Origin: JBAZWV01 sp964393325
GTDB lineage: Bacteria; Patescibacteriota; Patescibacteriia; 2-12-FULL-60-25
Reading direction: 5' to 3'
Length of the DNA stretch: 64,000 bases
Assembly (NCBI GenBank): GCA_964393325.1
Contig: CAYMTE010000002.1
Coordinates: forward strand, 23,974-87,973
Shown: positions 56,430-64,000 of the stretch, in pieces
How the letters are laid out: every line of letters begins with the position of its first letter
Numbering within the stretch: position 1 is the first letter of the stretch
Notes under the pieces: generated by a model
Databases searched by the model: none
The model's input: only the letters and a program-made list of their open reading frames with translations
What the model was told of the DNA's origin: nothing
Position numbers and translations under genes: made by a program

Positions 56430-59139
56430 ATTTCTGAAGATTTGAGAGTCGCTCCTTCAACGCTGCGAGCCTTGCTTCCGCTTCGCCGTATTTCGTCTCC
56501 ATATCCTCTTTCACCTTCGTTGGGGCTTTAGCGAGGAATTCTTGATTCGAAAGTTTCTCGCGCGTTGATGCAAGATATCGCTCGGTGTCTGCGATGTCTT
56601 TTTCGGTCTTCGCTTTCTCTTTTTCTACATCCACGGAACCAGCGACGTTCAATCCGATTGTCGCATTTCCTGATACAACACTCGCCCATCCGTTTTCGAT
56701 TGAATCAGAAAAGGAGACATTCTCTGCACGCGCGAGAACCTTCACGATCTCGATGTGTTCTTCAAGAAGTTTTGTCACGTCTTTTGGAGCCACGATCCCA
56801 AACTCCACCATCTTCACCGGTTCAATTCCCTGCTCTGCACGAAGACGACGCATGTCGGTCACGAGCTGACGCAGCGTTTCGAGCTCTCGTAGGGCTAATT
56901 CATGAATTGGCCCTACCGTCGGCCATTCAGATGTAATCAAATCCCCCTTAAATCCCGCCGTCTTCCACACGTATTCCGTCACGAACGGCATGAACGGATG
57001 CCAGAGCTTGAGCAGCGACTTGAGAAGATGCGCCAAGATCGCCTCTTTTCCTTTTTCGATCTTCGCAATTTCAAGATACCAATCCGCAAGATCGCTCCAC
57101 GTGAAATCACGAAGCTCCTCGCCTGCGGAAGACAACTGATACGTCTCAATCTTCTTTGTGACATTCGCCGTGACCTCCGCGAGTCGTGACAAAATCCACT
57201 TGTCCGCGAGCGTCATTCCGTCCATTCGAAGGGATCCCTCCACGTTGGTCGGGATGACCGTGAGAATGAACCGCGAGATGTTCCACAACTTGTTCGTAAA
57301 ATTTCGGAATCCCTGAATCTTTTCTTCCGACAGCTTCATGTCCGCTCCCGGTGTCGTACCCATGACAAGCGAAAGCCGCACGGCATCCGTACCGTATTTC
57401 GGAATCAAATCGAGCGGATCAAGGATATTCCCGAGCGACTTGCTCATTTTTCTTCCCTGCTCGTCGCGAACAAGACCATGCAAGTACACGTCTTTAAACG
57501 GAACTTCGCCGAGCGCGTACGTCGACATCAGGATCATGCGCGCAACCCAAAAGAAGAGAATGTCGTATCCCGTCTCAAGTACGGCCGTGGGATGAAATGC
57601 ACGATTCTTCTTCCACTCTTTCACATCCGGCCATCCAAGCGTTGAGAACGTCCACAACCCGGACGAAAACCACGTATCAAGCGTGTCTGGATCCTGTTCC
57701 CAGCCCTCGCCTGGCGATACATCGGAGACAACCATCTCGAGTTCCGAGCTGCGAGTTCCGAACTGCGAGTTCTCGGGACTCGGCACTCGGCCCTCGTCAC
57801 TCCCGCCCCGATACCACACGGGGACCCGGTGACCGAACCAAATCTGACGCGAGATGCACCAGTCACGAAGATTGTTGATCCAGTGAAAATAAATCTTCTC
57901 GAACCGATCCGGAACGATCTTTGTTTGGCCGGATGTGACCGCTTCGATCATGAGCTCTTTCAGCGTTGTCTTCTCACCCTTCTTCCACTTCCCAAGCGTG
58001 TCCTGACGAAGCGCGAACGGCTTATTCACGCGCACAAACCACTGGCGCATCGGAAGTTGTTCGACGGGCGCACCACCACGTTCTGCAACCGGAAGATTTT
58101 GCTGGACTTCCTCAACCGACGTCAAAAGACCTTGCGCGTCAAGATGTTCCTGGATCTTCTTCCGGGCTTCTTCTACCGTGAGCCCTCCGAATGCCGTACC
58201 GACCTCATCTGCGATCAGACGTGCGTCTTTCCCAATCACCTGCACAGTGTCGAGTCCGTGTCGCGCGGCCATCTCCGCATCGATCATCGAATGTGCGGGC
58301 GTCACGCCAAGTGCACCGGTTCCAAATTCTGGATCCACCGCTTCATCCGCGATTACTGTAATGGAGAGCTGCTTGCCCAAAAACGTTGGCGTAAATGTTT
58401 GACCGACATATTTCTTGTACCGCGCATCATCCGGATGAACCGCGACCGCGACGTCACCGAATTTCGTTTCGGGACGCGTTGTTGAAATCGCAATCGGAAA
58501 ATCCTTGTCGTAGGTAAACGTGAGCAGCTTCGCCGTGACTTCTTTCGATTGCACTTCGTCATCCGACAGCGTGGTCTGAAATTGCGGATCCCAGTTTACG
58601 ACGCGATAGCCGCGCTCGATGACGCCATCGTCATACATCATCTTGAACATCTCGTTCACCGCGCGATTCCGTTCTTCATCAAGCGTGTACTTCTCATCTG
58701 ACCAATCGCACGACGATCCCATTTTTCGCACTTGGTTGCGAATCGTGTTCGCGGATTCTTCGGCGAACTCCACAACCTTCTCCAAAAATTTCTCCCGCCC
58801 CAATTCTTCGCGCGGATTCTTCATCCCCTGTTTTATGAGCAGTTGTTCGACCTTCACCTGCGTGGCGATCGCCGCATGATCCGTGCCCGGAATCCAGCGC
58901 GTGCGCTTCCCCTGCATCCGATGAAACCGAATCAAAAGGTCTTCAATGGCAAGCATCGTTGCATGCCCCATGTGAAGCGTGCCCGTCCGATTCGGCGGCG
59001 GCATGACAATGCAATACGGATCGCCGTCGCCGTGCAGCTGAAACGCGCCTGACGCCTCCCACGCCGCATAGATCCCATCTTCTACCTGCGACGCGTCATA
59101 CGCTTTCGGGAGGGATTCCGAATCGATATTTTTTGCCAT
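56428..59139 (-). CDS. valS: Valyl-tRNA synthetase
   Basis: This class I synthetase has the HMGH motif in PPPNRTGTLHMGHATML, the editing-domain region (SITVIADEAVDPEFGTGAL), KMSKS in GRKMSKSLGNILDP, a DALR anticodon-binding domain and a C-terminal coiled-coil arm. Length 903 is typical. Before QDPDTLDTWFSSGLW there is an unusual 20-residue insert (EGRVPSPENSQFGTRSSELE) encoded exactly by a copy of the palindromic repeat. It serves the three tRNA-Val genes found in this window. Confidence 0.96.
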   Translation of the reverse strand: MAKNIDSESLPKAYDASQVEDGIYAAWEASGAFQLHGDGDPYCIVMPPPNRTGTLHMGHATMLAIEDLLIRFHRMQGKRTRWIPGTDHAAIATQVKVEQLLIKQGMKNPREELGREKFLEKVVEFAEESANTIRNQVRKMGSSCDWSDEKYTLDEERNRAVNEMFKMMYDDGVIERGYRVVNWDPQFQTTLSDDEVQSKEVTAKLLTFTYDKDFPIAISTTRPETKFGDVAVAVHPDDARYKKYVGQTFTPTFLGKQLSITVIADEAVDPEFGTGALGVTPAHSMIDAEMAARHGLDTVQVIGKDARLIADEVGTAFGGLTVEEARKKIQEHLDAQGLLTSVEEVQQNLPVAERGGAPVEQLPMRQWFVRVNKPFALRQDTLGKWKKGEKTTLKELMIEAVTSGQTKIVPDRFEKIYFHWINNLRDWCISRQIWFGHRVPVWYRGGSDEGRVPSPENSQFGTRSSELEMVVSDVSPGEGWEQDPDTLDTWFSSGLWTFSTLGWPDVKEWKKNRAFHPTAVLETGYDILFFWVARMILMSTYALGEVPFKDVYLHGLVRDEQGRKMSKSLGNILDPLDLIPKYGTDAVRLSLVMGTTPGADMKLSEEKIQGFRNFTNKLWNISRFILTVIPTNVEGSLRMDGMTLADKWILSRLAEVTANVTKKIETYQLSSAGEELRDFTWSDLADWYLEIAKIEKGKEAILAHLLKSLLKLWHPFMPFVTEYVWKTAGFKGDLITSEWPTVGPIHELALRELETLRQLVTDMRRLRAEQGIEPVKMVEFGIVAPKDVTKLLEEHIEIVKVLARAENVSFSDSIENGWASVVSGNATIGLNVAGSVDVEKEKAKTEKDIADTERYLASTREKLSNQEFLAKAPTKVKEDMETKYGEAEARLAALKERLSNLQK
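57736..57796. repeat. Palindromic repeat, copy 2 (in frame in valS)
   Basis: The 61-base stretch matches copy 1 at both ends: GAGTTCCGAGCTGCGAGTT versus GAGTGCCGAGTCGCGAGTG, and ACTCGGCACTCGGCCCT versus ACTCGCGACTCGGCCCT. It keeps the valS frame open. Confidence 0.72.
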
Positions 59140-59182
59140 AGATCCATAAAATCCTACGGTTTACGGACACGGCCGTCAACCG

Positions 59183-59211
59183 TTGACAGCAAGATCAAGC
59201 TATCCTAAGCT
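59183..59211 (+). promoter_or_regulatory. Promoter upstream of the DHH-like gene
   Basis: TTGACA (59183-59188), 17-base spacer, TAAGCT (59206-59211). A second extended -10 (TGC, then TACGGT at 59245-59250) lies nine bases before the ATG and could give a leaderless form. Confidence 0.68.
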
Positions 59212-59259
59212 ACCCTGTCCCGTGCTTGATCCGGGCTCCTCTGCTACGGTTTTCCCATC

Positions 59260-60411
59260 ATGGCACTCACCCCATCTCAACAAGCGTTTGAGCATATCTC
59301 GCGCGCATCGCGCATCCTCATCGTCACCAAAGAACACGCAACCAACGACGCCATCGCATCGGTTATTTCATGTGGGTTGATTCTACGCGCCCTCGGGAAA
59401 GAAGCGGATGCCGTCATCCCCGGCATCGACCCCGCAACGCTCCCACCGTTCTTCCCGTCTCTTGATCGTCTTTCTGCAACCGTCGGCGCACTCCGCGCAC
59501 TTACGATCACGCTCGACGTGAGTTCCGTTCCGCTTCGCGAGCTATCCTACGATGTCAACGATGGCGCGTTGCGTATTTCCGTCATTCCAAAACGCGGCGA
59601 GTGGGATGCGAGCGCCGTCTCCGTTCAGCCGGCAACAGATCGCTACGATCTCGTCATCGCGCTCGACACACCCGATCGGCAAAGCCTCGGAGAACTCGCA
59701 CGAACGCACGCGGATTTTTTGTATCGCACCCCGATCATCAATATCGATTGTGCATCCACGAATGAACAATGGGGACAATTGAATATCGTACAGCTTACGG
59801 CCGTTTCAACGACAGAAATCCTCTTTGAGCTCTTGGAAACGTGGAATCGAAATCTGTTGAATGAAGATATCGCAACCGCGCTTCTTGCCGGGATGATCGC
59901 AAAAACGAATTCCTTCCGCACGTCGAACGTCACGCCAAAAACACTCTCAAGCGCCGCGCGACTCATCGGCGCAGGAGCGAAGCGCGAAGAGATCGTCCAT
60001 GGACTCTGGAAGACGCGATCTGTCGATACACTCAAACTCTGGGGACGCGTGCTCTCCCGATTGAAGCAAGATGAGGCGCGCGGACTCGTCTGGTCAACCA
60101 TCACCCGACAAGACATTCTCGAAACCGGCGCATCTCTCGATACGCTCGAAGACGTGACCACAGAACTCGTGGGATACGCTCCACACGCACATATTATCGT
60201 GTACATCGTTGAGGACCGTGACGGCACCGCAACCGCATCACTCCAAACCACCGGCGCCTATTCTGCCGCAGATCTCGCACGCCCATTTGGAGGAACGGGC
60301 ACGTCACGACACGCGACACTCGATCTTCGCGAACCCCTCCCGCTCGGAGAGGCGACAAAACAGATCATCAGCCAACTCCAACGCGTCATCGACGAAACAA
60401 AGCGACCGTGA
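59260..60411 (+). CDS. DHH-superfamily protein with degenerate active site
   Basis: The 383-residue fold follows NrnA/RecJ-like DHH phosphoesterases: an N-terminal domain with VTKEHATNDAIAS in place of the HxxPDxDAxGS motif, YDLVIALDTPDRQSLGEL, and a NIDCASTNEQWGQLNIV where DHH motif III (IDHHxSN) belongs. The C-terminal DHHA1 part ends in GGTGTSRHATLDL. Since both His and several Asp ligands are replaced, hydrolysis of oligonucleotides is doubtful; a binding or regulatory role is possible. It lies 15 bases upstream of the flavoprotein gene. Confidence 0.8.
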   Translation: MALTPSQQAFEHISRASRILIVTKEHATNDAIASVISCGLILRALGKEADAVIPGIDPATLPPFFPSLDRLSATVGALRALTITLDVSSVPLRELSYDVNDGALRISVIPKRGEWDASAVSVQPATDRYDLVIALDTPDRQSLGELARTHADFLYRTPIINIDCASTNEQWGQLNIVQLTAVSTTEILFELLETWNRNLLNEDIATALLAGMIAKTNSFRTSNVTPKTLSSAARLIGAGAKREEIVHGLWKTRSVDTLKLWGRVLSRLKQDEARGLVWSTITRQDILETGASLDTLEDVTTELVGYAPHAHIIVYIVEDRDGTATASLQTTGAYSAADLARPFGGTGTSRHATLDLREPLPLGEATKQIISQLQRVIDETKRP

Positions 60412-60426
60412 CAAACTAGGCGGGAT

Positions 60427-61608
60427 ATGGATTCTTCCTCTTCCGCCATCCCCCACATTGTCATCGTCGGCGCTGGTTTTACCGGCCTTCTGACGGCGCG
60501 TACGCTCCATGCGCGCTACGGCGACAAGATTCGAATGACCGTCGTGAACGCGACGGATCATTTCGTATTTTCACCGCGACTGATCGATGCGCTCGCATCC
60601 ACCACGGAAACAAAACAGCGTTTTACCGCCCCGCTATCCGCGTGTGCGACAACGAACAACTTTACGTTTCTCCAAGGTATTGCCTCGCATATCGACCGCG
60701 AACGACGCACCGTCTCCGTTGCAACCCAACAAGATATCCTCTTGCTCTCGTACGACATTCTCATTTTGAGCCAGGGAGGAAAAGTCGCGCAATACAACGT
60801 TCCCGGATGTGGCGAATACGCGTCGTTTCTCAAAACATGGGACGATGTCGATCGCGCACATGCGCGCGTTGAAGATGCGTTTCGCGCTGCAGAAGCCGCC
60901 GATACCGAAGAAGATCGGCGCAACGCGCTCTCTTTCGTGATTGTCGGCGGTGGTCCGTCCGGCATCGAAAGCGCGTTCGCGCTCAAAGAATACGTTCTGA
61001 AAAAAATCGTGCTGCACGAACGGCTCGTTCCGTACGTATCCTTCACACTCTTGCAAGGCGCGCCGCAAATTCTGATCGGCTTTCCCACGAAGATGGTTTC
61101 GGGCGCACGAAGCGAGCTCACGCGAAACGGCATCGCCGTCCGCGAAGGCGCTGCGGTTGTCGCGATTGAACCAAACGCCGTCCGACTGACCACCGGCGAA
61201 CGAATTCCCTCCGGGCTTACGCTCTGGGCCGGCGGCATCGAACCAAACGCTATTCCGATCAACCCCGACATCGACCGAGGACCTGGCGGCATGATTGCGG
61301 ATGAAACACTTCGCATCGAAGATCGCATCTTTGCCGGAGGCGATGCCGTAATCTTCCGACAGCAACAAGCGACGATTCCAAAAACCGCTCAAACAGCCAT
61401 GCAAATGGCACAATGTATCGCGAGCAACGTGATCGCGACACTCGAACATCAACCGCTCAAGCCGTTCCGTTTTCAGTATTACGGATCCATCGTCACACTC
61501 GGAAAAACAGGCTACATCAATGTCGGCCGGTTAGCGATAAAATTCCCGTTTGCCATCCATCTCCGCGACCTCTTTTACCGCTTCCGGTTTCGCCAAATCG
61601 TTGGATAA
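60427..61608 (+). CDS. NDH-2-like FAD/NAD(P)-dependent oxidoreductase
   Basis: This 393-residue flavoprotein has an N-terminal FAD-binding motif (IVIVGAGFTGLLTARTL), a second NAD-binding Rossmann motif (FVIVGGGPSGIESAFAL), and the second FAD contact RIFAGGDAVIF. The C-terminus (QYYGSIVTLGKTGYINVG, FRFRQIVG) contains a basic amphipathic end as in membrane-associated type II NADH dehydrogenases. It would oxidise NADH with a quinone or another acceptor. The electron acceptor is unclear. The DoxX gene follows. Confidence 0.87.
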   Translation: MDSSSSAIPHIVIVGAGFTGLLTARTLHARYGDKIRMTVVNATDHFVFSPRLIDALASTTETKQRFTAPLSACATTNNFTFLQGIASHIDRERRTVSVATQQDILLLSYDILILSQGGKVAQYNVPGCGEYASFLKTWDDVDRAHARVEDAFRAAEAADTEEDRRNALSFVIVGGGPSGIESAFALKEYVLKKIVLHERLVPYVSFTLLQGAPQILIGFPTKMVSGARSELTRNGIAVREGAAVVAIEPNAVRLTTGERIPSGLTLWAGGIEPNAIPINPDIDRGPGGMIADETLRIEDRIFAGGDAVIFRQQQATIPKTAQTAMQMAQCIASNVIATLEHQPLKPFRFQYYGSIVTLGKTGYINVGRLAIKFPFAIHLRDLFYRFRFRQIVG

Positions 61609-61704
61609 CCGCCTAGCGCACTCATTGCCGCCAAGGACGTTATACGCTACGCTATGCGTATTATTCATCATTCTTTCGTACGTTAAACTCACGTATCACC
61701 TCGT

Positions 61705-62142
61705 ATGATTCATCGTGTGCTTAAGAACCTCCAGTCTCCCACGTGTAAGAATTGGGGCCTCCTTATTCTGCGCGTCGTTGCCGGCGTCATCTTCGTGCTC
61801 CACGGTTACGGCAAACTCTTCGGAAACGCCCCGGGCATGGAAATGTTCACCGGAATGGTAAGCAAGCTCGGCTTTCCGGCCGCAGGGTTGTTCGCCTACC
61901 TGGCCGCGCTTTCGGAATTCGTCGGGGGCATCGCACTCATTCTTGGCGTGTGCGTAGAAACCGCCTCCATCTTTCTGGCAATCGTCATGCTCGTCGCCTT
62001 CTTTGGCGTCAAAAAAGCATCCCTTCCTGCCGGCGATGTAGACCTCGCGCTCCTCGCAATCGCGCTCTCCTTGATCCCGTTGGGAGCAGGCGCATTCTCC
62101 GTGTCGGGCATGATGAAAAAAAACACCACAGACAAAGCCTAA
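61705..62142 (+). CDS. DoxX family membrane protein
   Basis: This 145-residue protein has four membrane segments and DoxX signatures: LLILRVVAGVIFVLHGYGKL near residue 20, AALSEFVGGIALILGV and LLAIALSLIPLGAGAFSVSG. DoxX proteins work with oxidoreductases in redox and oxidative-stress complexes. The neighbouring flavoprotein could be its partner. No Shine-Dalgarno sequence. Confidence 0.9.
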   Translation: MIHRVLKNLQSPTCKNWGLLILRVVAGVIFVLHGYGKLFGNAPGMEMFTGMVSKLGFPAAGLFAYLAALSEFVGGIALILGVCVETASIFLAIVMLVAFFGVKKASLPAGDVDLALLAIALSLIPLGAGAFSVSGMMKKNTTDKA

Positions 62143-62150
62143 CGGAATTC

Positions 62151-62183
62151 AAAAAACACCTCGGACATTCCGGGGTGTTTTTT
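62151..62183. terminator. Bidirectional terminator
   Basis: AACACCTCGG, loop ACATT, CCGGGGTGTT with A/T runs, between the convergent DoxX and methyltransferase genes. Confidence 0.85.
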
Positions 62184-62700
62184 ATTTTGTCATTCGTTGG
62201 CGCAGCGCTTCTTCAAGAACCACAGCAGCCGCCACCGACACATTCAAGCTTTGAACCATTCCGCGCATCGGGATCGTCACGATCTGATCCGCAGCTGCAA
62301 GAAGCGCGCGAGACAGTCCATCATGCTCATTCCCAACGGCGATAGCGCACGGAACCGCAAAGTCGGCATCCCACTGCGGAACGCCGCGATCCGACAGCGC
62401 TGTCGCGATAATGCGACGCGAACGCGATGCGAGATCCGCAAGACACGCCTCGAGAGAATCCCATTTCACAATCGTGAGCCATTTTGCGGCCGATGCAGCT
62501 GCGTCCGTGCGAAGCTCCGCCATACGCGGTGGACGTTCGACCGTGTACACAAGATGAACCCGTCCGACGCCAACGGCATCGCAGGTCCGAAGAATCGCCC
62601 CGAGATTATGCGGATCATCGACGTTCTCGAGAATCACTTCGAGATCTGAAAATCGCTGCGACGTCATGCGAGCAATCTTTTCTTCACGATTGAGCGTCAT
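62182..62700 (-). CDS. SpoU/TrmH family RNA 2'-O-methyltransferase
   Basis: This 172-residue enzyme has the three SpoU motifs: ENVDDPHNLGAILRTCDAVG, AIAVGNEHDGLS, and IPMRGMVQSLNVSVAAAVVL. It would methylate a ribose 2'-OH in tRNA or rRNA (TrmH-like Gm18 is a candidate). The ATG at 62700 overlaps the end of the upstream phosphatase gene by 17 bases. Confidence 0.9.
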   Translation of the reverse strand: MTLNREEKIARMTSQRFSDLEVILENVDDPHNLGAILRTCDAVGVGRVHLVYTVERPPRMAELRTDAAASAAKWLTIVKWDSLEACLADLASRSRRIIATALSDRGVPQWDADFAVPCAIAVGNEHDGLSRALLAAADQIVTIPMRGMVQSLNVSVAAAVVLEEALRQRMTK

Positions 62701-63166
62701 GAGCGAATACGCGTAAGGCTTCGATCTGTACGGGTTCGAGATGAATCTCTGTGCGACCTTGTCGCACCCGTTGGATGGCACGATCCACGTCCTCTCCTTG
62801 CGAAATAAACCACGCGGCTACCAACGTCGGCGCACGACCGTGACCGTTCTTGCAGTGGACATAAACTTTTCCATGAAGTCTCATCACATTCGATAGATAG
62901 TCGACGCCAAGACGTAAATCCATCTGCGTTGGCGCGGCATGATCTTGCGTCGGAAGCCATAAAAACGTCTCCACGCCAAAGGGAGCATCTAAAGCTTCGC
63001 CTTCAAGAGAAACATCATGCGAAACTCCTCGATCCAAAAGCATGACCTTAAAATGTTCACGACAACACTGGTTCGTTCCAAGATACAACGATGGCGTTAT
63101 TTCGCTAACGTCCATCTGAACGTGATGATCCTGTTCTGGACGAAATACCGCGTTCACAAATCCCAT
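62684..63166 (-). CDS. Dual-specificity protein phosphatase-like protein
   Basis: This 160-residue protein has the Cys-based phosphatase loop VHCKNGHGRAPTLVAAW (HCxxGxxR) and the N-terminal ITPSLYLGTNQCC segment typical of DSPs. The general-acid Asp may be in LPTQDHAAPT. DSPs of this sort act on phosphoproteins or phosphoinositide-like substrates. The ATG at 63166 lies nine bases after a TATTCT box; an upstream GTG would add 19 residues. Confidence 0.85.
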   Translation of the reverse strand: MGFVNAVFRPEQDHHVQMDVSEITPSLYLGTNQCCREHFKVMLLDRGVSHDVSLEGEALDAPFGVETFLWLPTQDHAAPTQMDLRLGVDYLSNVMRLHGKVYVHCKNGHGRAPTLVAAWFISQGEDVDRAIQRVRQGRTEIHLEPVQIEALRVFAHDAQS

Positions 63167-63175
63167 ATCACGCAC

Positions 63176-63181
63176 AGAATA
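63176..63181 (-). promoter_or_regulatory. -10 box of the phosphatase gene
   Basis: TATTCT with TGC before it, nine bases from the ATG at 63166. Confidence 0.5.
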
Positions 63182-63345
63182 GCATATCCGAATACGAGCA
63201 GGCTCATACGCAAAGCGAGCCACATTGGAGAGATCTAGAACGTCATCCTCGCCAGGACCCGCTCTGAGAACTCGCCAATCTGACTCGCTTTAACGGCTGT
63301 TCTTGCAAAAAAGACGATACCCGAACCGAGGAGTTTTTGCAACGT

Positions 63346-63843
63346 CTAATTCGTGGATGTCGTTGCGCCCGTGCGCGTTGACGAAGACGCCGCTGGAGGG
63401 ATGCCCCGACACTCCTTCGCCTGCGCAATACAGCGATCCGACATATCTTTCAGCATCTTTTCAACACGCTCCAGTCGCTTTGCCATCGCCGCGATATCCG
63501 ATCGGCTCGGAAGCGTATCCGAGGTAGACGTAGATGCCTGAACCGAAGAAAATGCGATAGCGCCCGTAATGACGATGGCGAGACCCGTAATAATCGCCGC
63601 GCTCCAAATATGCGAGACGCCTCGTGCCGCATGCACGATATGATGGTCTCTCATGTGGGAGGTTGGTCCAACGAAATGAACGTTGCACTTTCCATCTGAA
63701 CAGTTCATATGGCCACACATCGGCTGCGAAGGCTGCGTTGGATCATCCGGCATCGATCCACCAACCGGACCGGTTGGCTCTGGGCTGTTTGCTGCCTTCA
63801 TCACACGACGTCGTACCGGCTTTTTTGGTTTAAGTTCCCCCAT
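63346..63843 (-). CDS. Single-TM protein with Cys/His-rich cytoplasmic domain
   Basis: This 165-residue protein has a basic N-terminus, a Cys/His cluster (CGHMNCSDGKCNVHFVG, HMRDHHIVH) that could bind metal, one membrane segment (IWSAAIITGLAIVITGAIAF) and a short extracytoplasmic coiled coil (IAAMAKRLERVEKMLKDM) with two cysteines. Not recognised. Its promoter has a perfect TATAAT. Confidence 0.65.
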   Translation of the reverse strand: MGELKPKKPVRRRVMKAANSPEPTGPVGGSMPDDPTQPSQPMCGHMNCSDGKCNVHFVGPTSHMRDHHIVHAARGVSHIWSAAIITGLAIVITGAIAFSSVQASTSTSDTLPSRSDIAAMAKRLERVEKMLKDMSDRCIAQAKECRGIPPAASSSTRTGATTSTN

Positions 63844-63883
63844 ACAAGAAAGGATCGAAAAGATTAAAACGAATGATGCGCAA

Positions 63884-63913
63884 ATTATAGCACACCTAAG
63901 ATATCCCCAACAA
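63884..63913 (-). promoter_or_regulatory. Promoter of the Cys/His membrane-protein gene
   Basis: TATAAT (63884-63889) with TTGTTG 18 bases upstream (63908-63913) on the minus strand. Confidence 0.7.
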
Positions 63914-63941
63914 AAATCCCCCGACGGATATCGGAGGATGT
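63914..63941 (-). terminator. Terminator after tRNA-Val(GAC)
   Basis: ATCC-CCGA and TCGG-GGAT pair around a short loop; the minus strand continues with TTTTTG. Confidence 0.65.
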
Positions 63942-63945
63942 TTGC

Positions 63946-64000
63946 TGGTGGACGGCAGAGGAGTCGAACCTCTGACCTTCACAATGTCAATGTGACGCTC
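63946..64000 (-). tRNA. tRNA-Val (anticodon GAC), partial
   Basis: The minus strand shows the anticodon stem TCACA/TGTGA around TTGACAT (anticodon GAC), T-arm GGTTCGACTCC, 3' acceptor strand GCCGTCC and encoded CCA. The 5' part is beyond the window. It decodes GUC and GUU. Confidence 0.92.

Noticed and set aside
60634..61452. A 272-codon minus-strand frame inside the flavoprotein gene
   Set aside because: The sense strand encodes a complete NDH-2-like enzyme with two Rossmann motifs; the antisense frame has no recognisable domain or start signals.

Overview
The window reads as chromosomal DNA of a Patescibacteria (Candidate Phyla Radiation, Parcubacteria-like) bacterium. Reasons: densely packed housekeeping genes; VirB2/TrbC-like twin-membrane proteins with Ig-like domains; an unusual XRE-MurA fusion; DUF3048, SIMPL, DUF5654 and bactofilin proteins; many short single-pass membrane ORFans. 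The taxon is inferred from gene content, since no rRNA gene is present.

Layout. 1-3.4 kb: two secreted pilin-like/Ig-like proteins, then yqeY and rpsU. 3.4-8.2 kb: hisS, lepB, membrane proteins, a cytidylyltransferase and tRNA-Val(CAC). 8.2-18 kb: prmC, XRE-MurA, a DUF3048 protein, ribosomal protein L25, rodA and gyrB. 18.6-21.5 kb: secE-nusG-rplK-rplA. 21.6-25.9 kb: a compact thymidylate pathway (dCTP deaminase, P-loop kinase, dUTPase, thyA, folA, tmk). 26-37 kb: gatB, miaA, miaB, eno, pgk and gap. 39-48 kb: tsf, rpsB, prfA, rpmE, queA and yraN. 48.8-56 kb: tRNA-Val(UAC), tRNA-Leu(GAG), a lipid-kinase-like protein, bactofilin, a 7TM histidine kinase, argS and tyrS. 56-64 kb: valS, a degenerate DHH protein, an NDH-2-like flavoprotein, DoxX, a SpoU methylase, a dual-specificity phosphatase and tRNA-Val(GAC).

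Two styles of gene are interleaved. Most native housekeeping genes lack a Shine-Dalgarno sequence, and many have a -10 hexamer only 6-12 bases before the start codon, so their mRNAs are probably leaderless; rpsU, rpsB, secE and rplA instead have longer, structured leaders. Among them lie self-contained cassettes (18.1-18.6, 37.4-39.1, 40.9-43.6, 45.2-45.6, 46.7-47.7 and 55.1-56.4 kb) that look GC-richer in codon use. Most have a textbook TTGACA-17-TANNNT promoter, a strong AGGAGG-type ribosome binding site and their own Rho-independent terminator. Three encode Gly-rich lipoproteins resembling myxobacterial secreted proteins; most of the rest are ORFans.

The most interesting observations are the XRE-MurA fusion with a perfect 22-bp palindrome on its own promoter, a palindromic repeat family inserted in frame in valS and tyrS and also lying between rpsB and tsf, the cassette architecture, and a folded leader before rplA.
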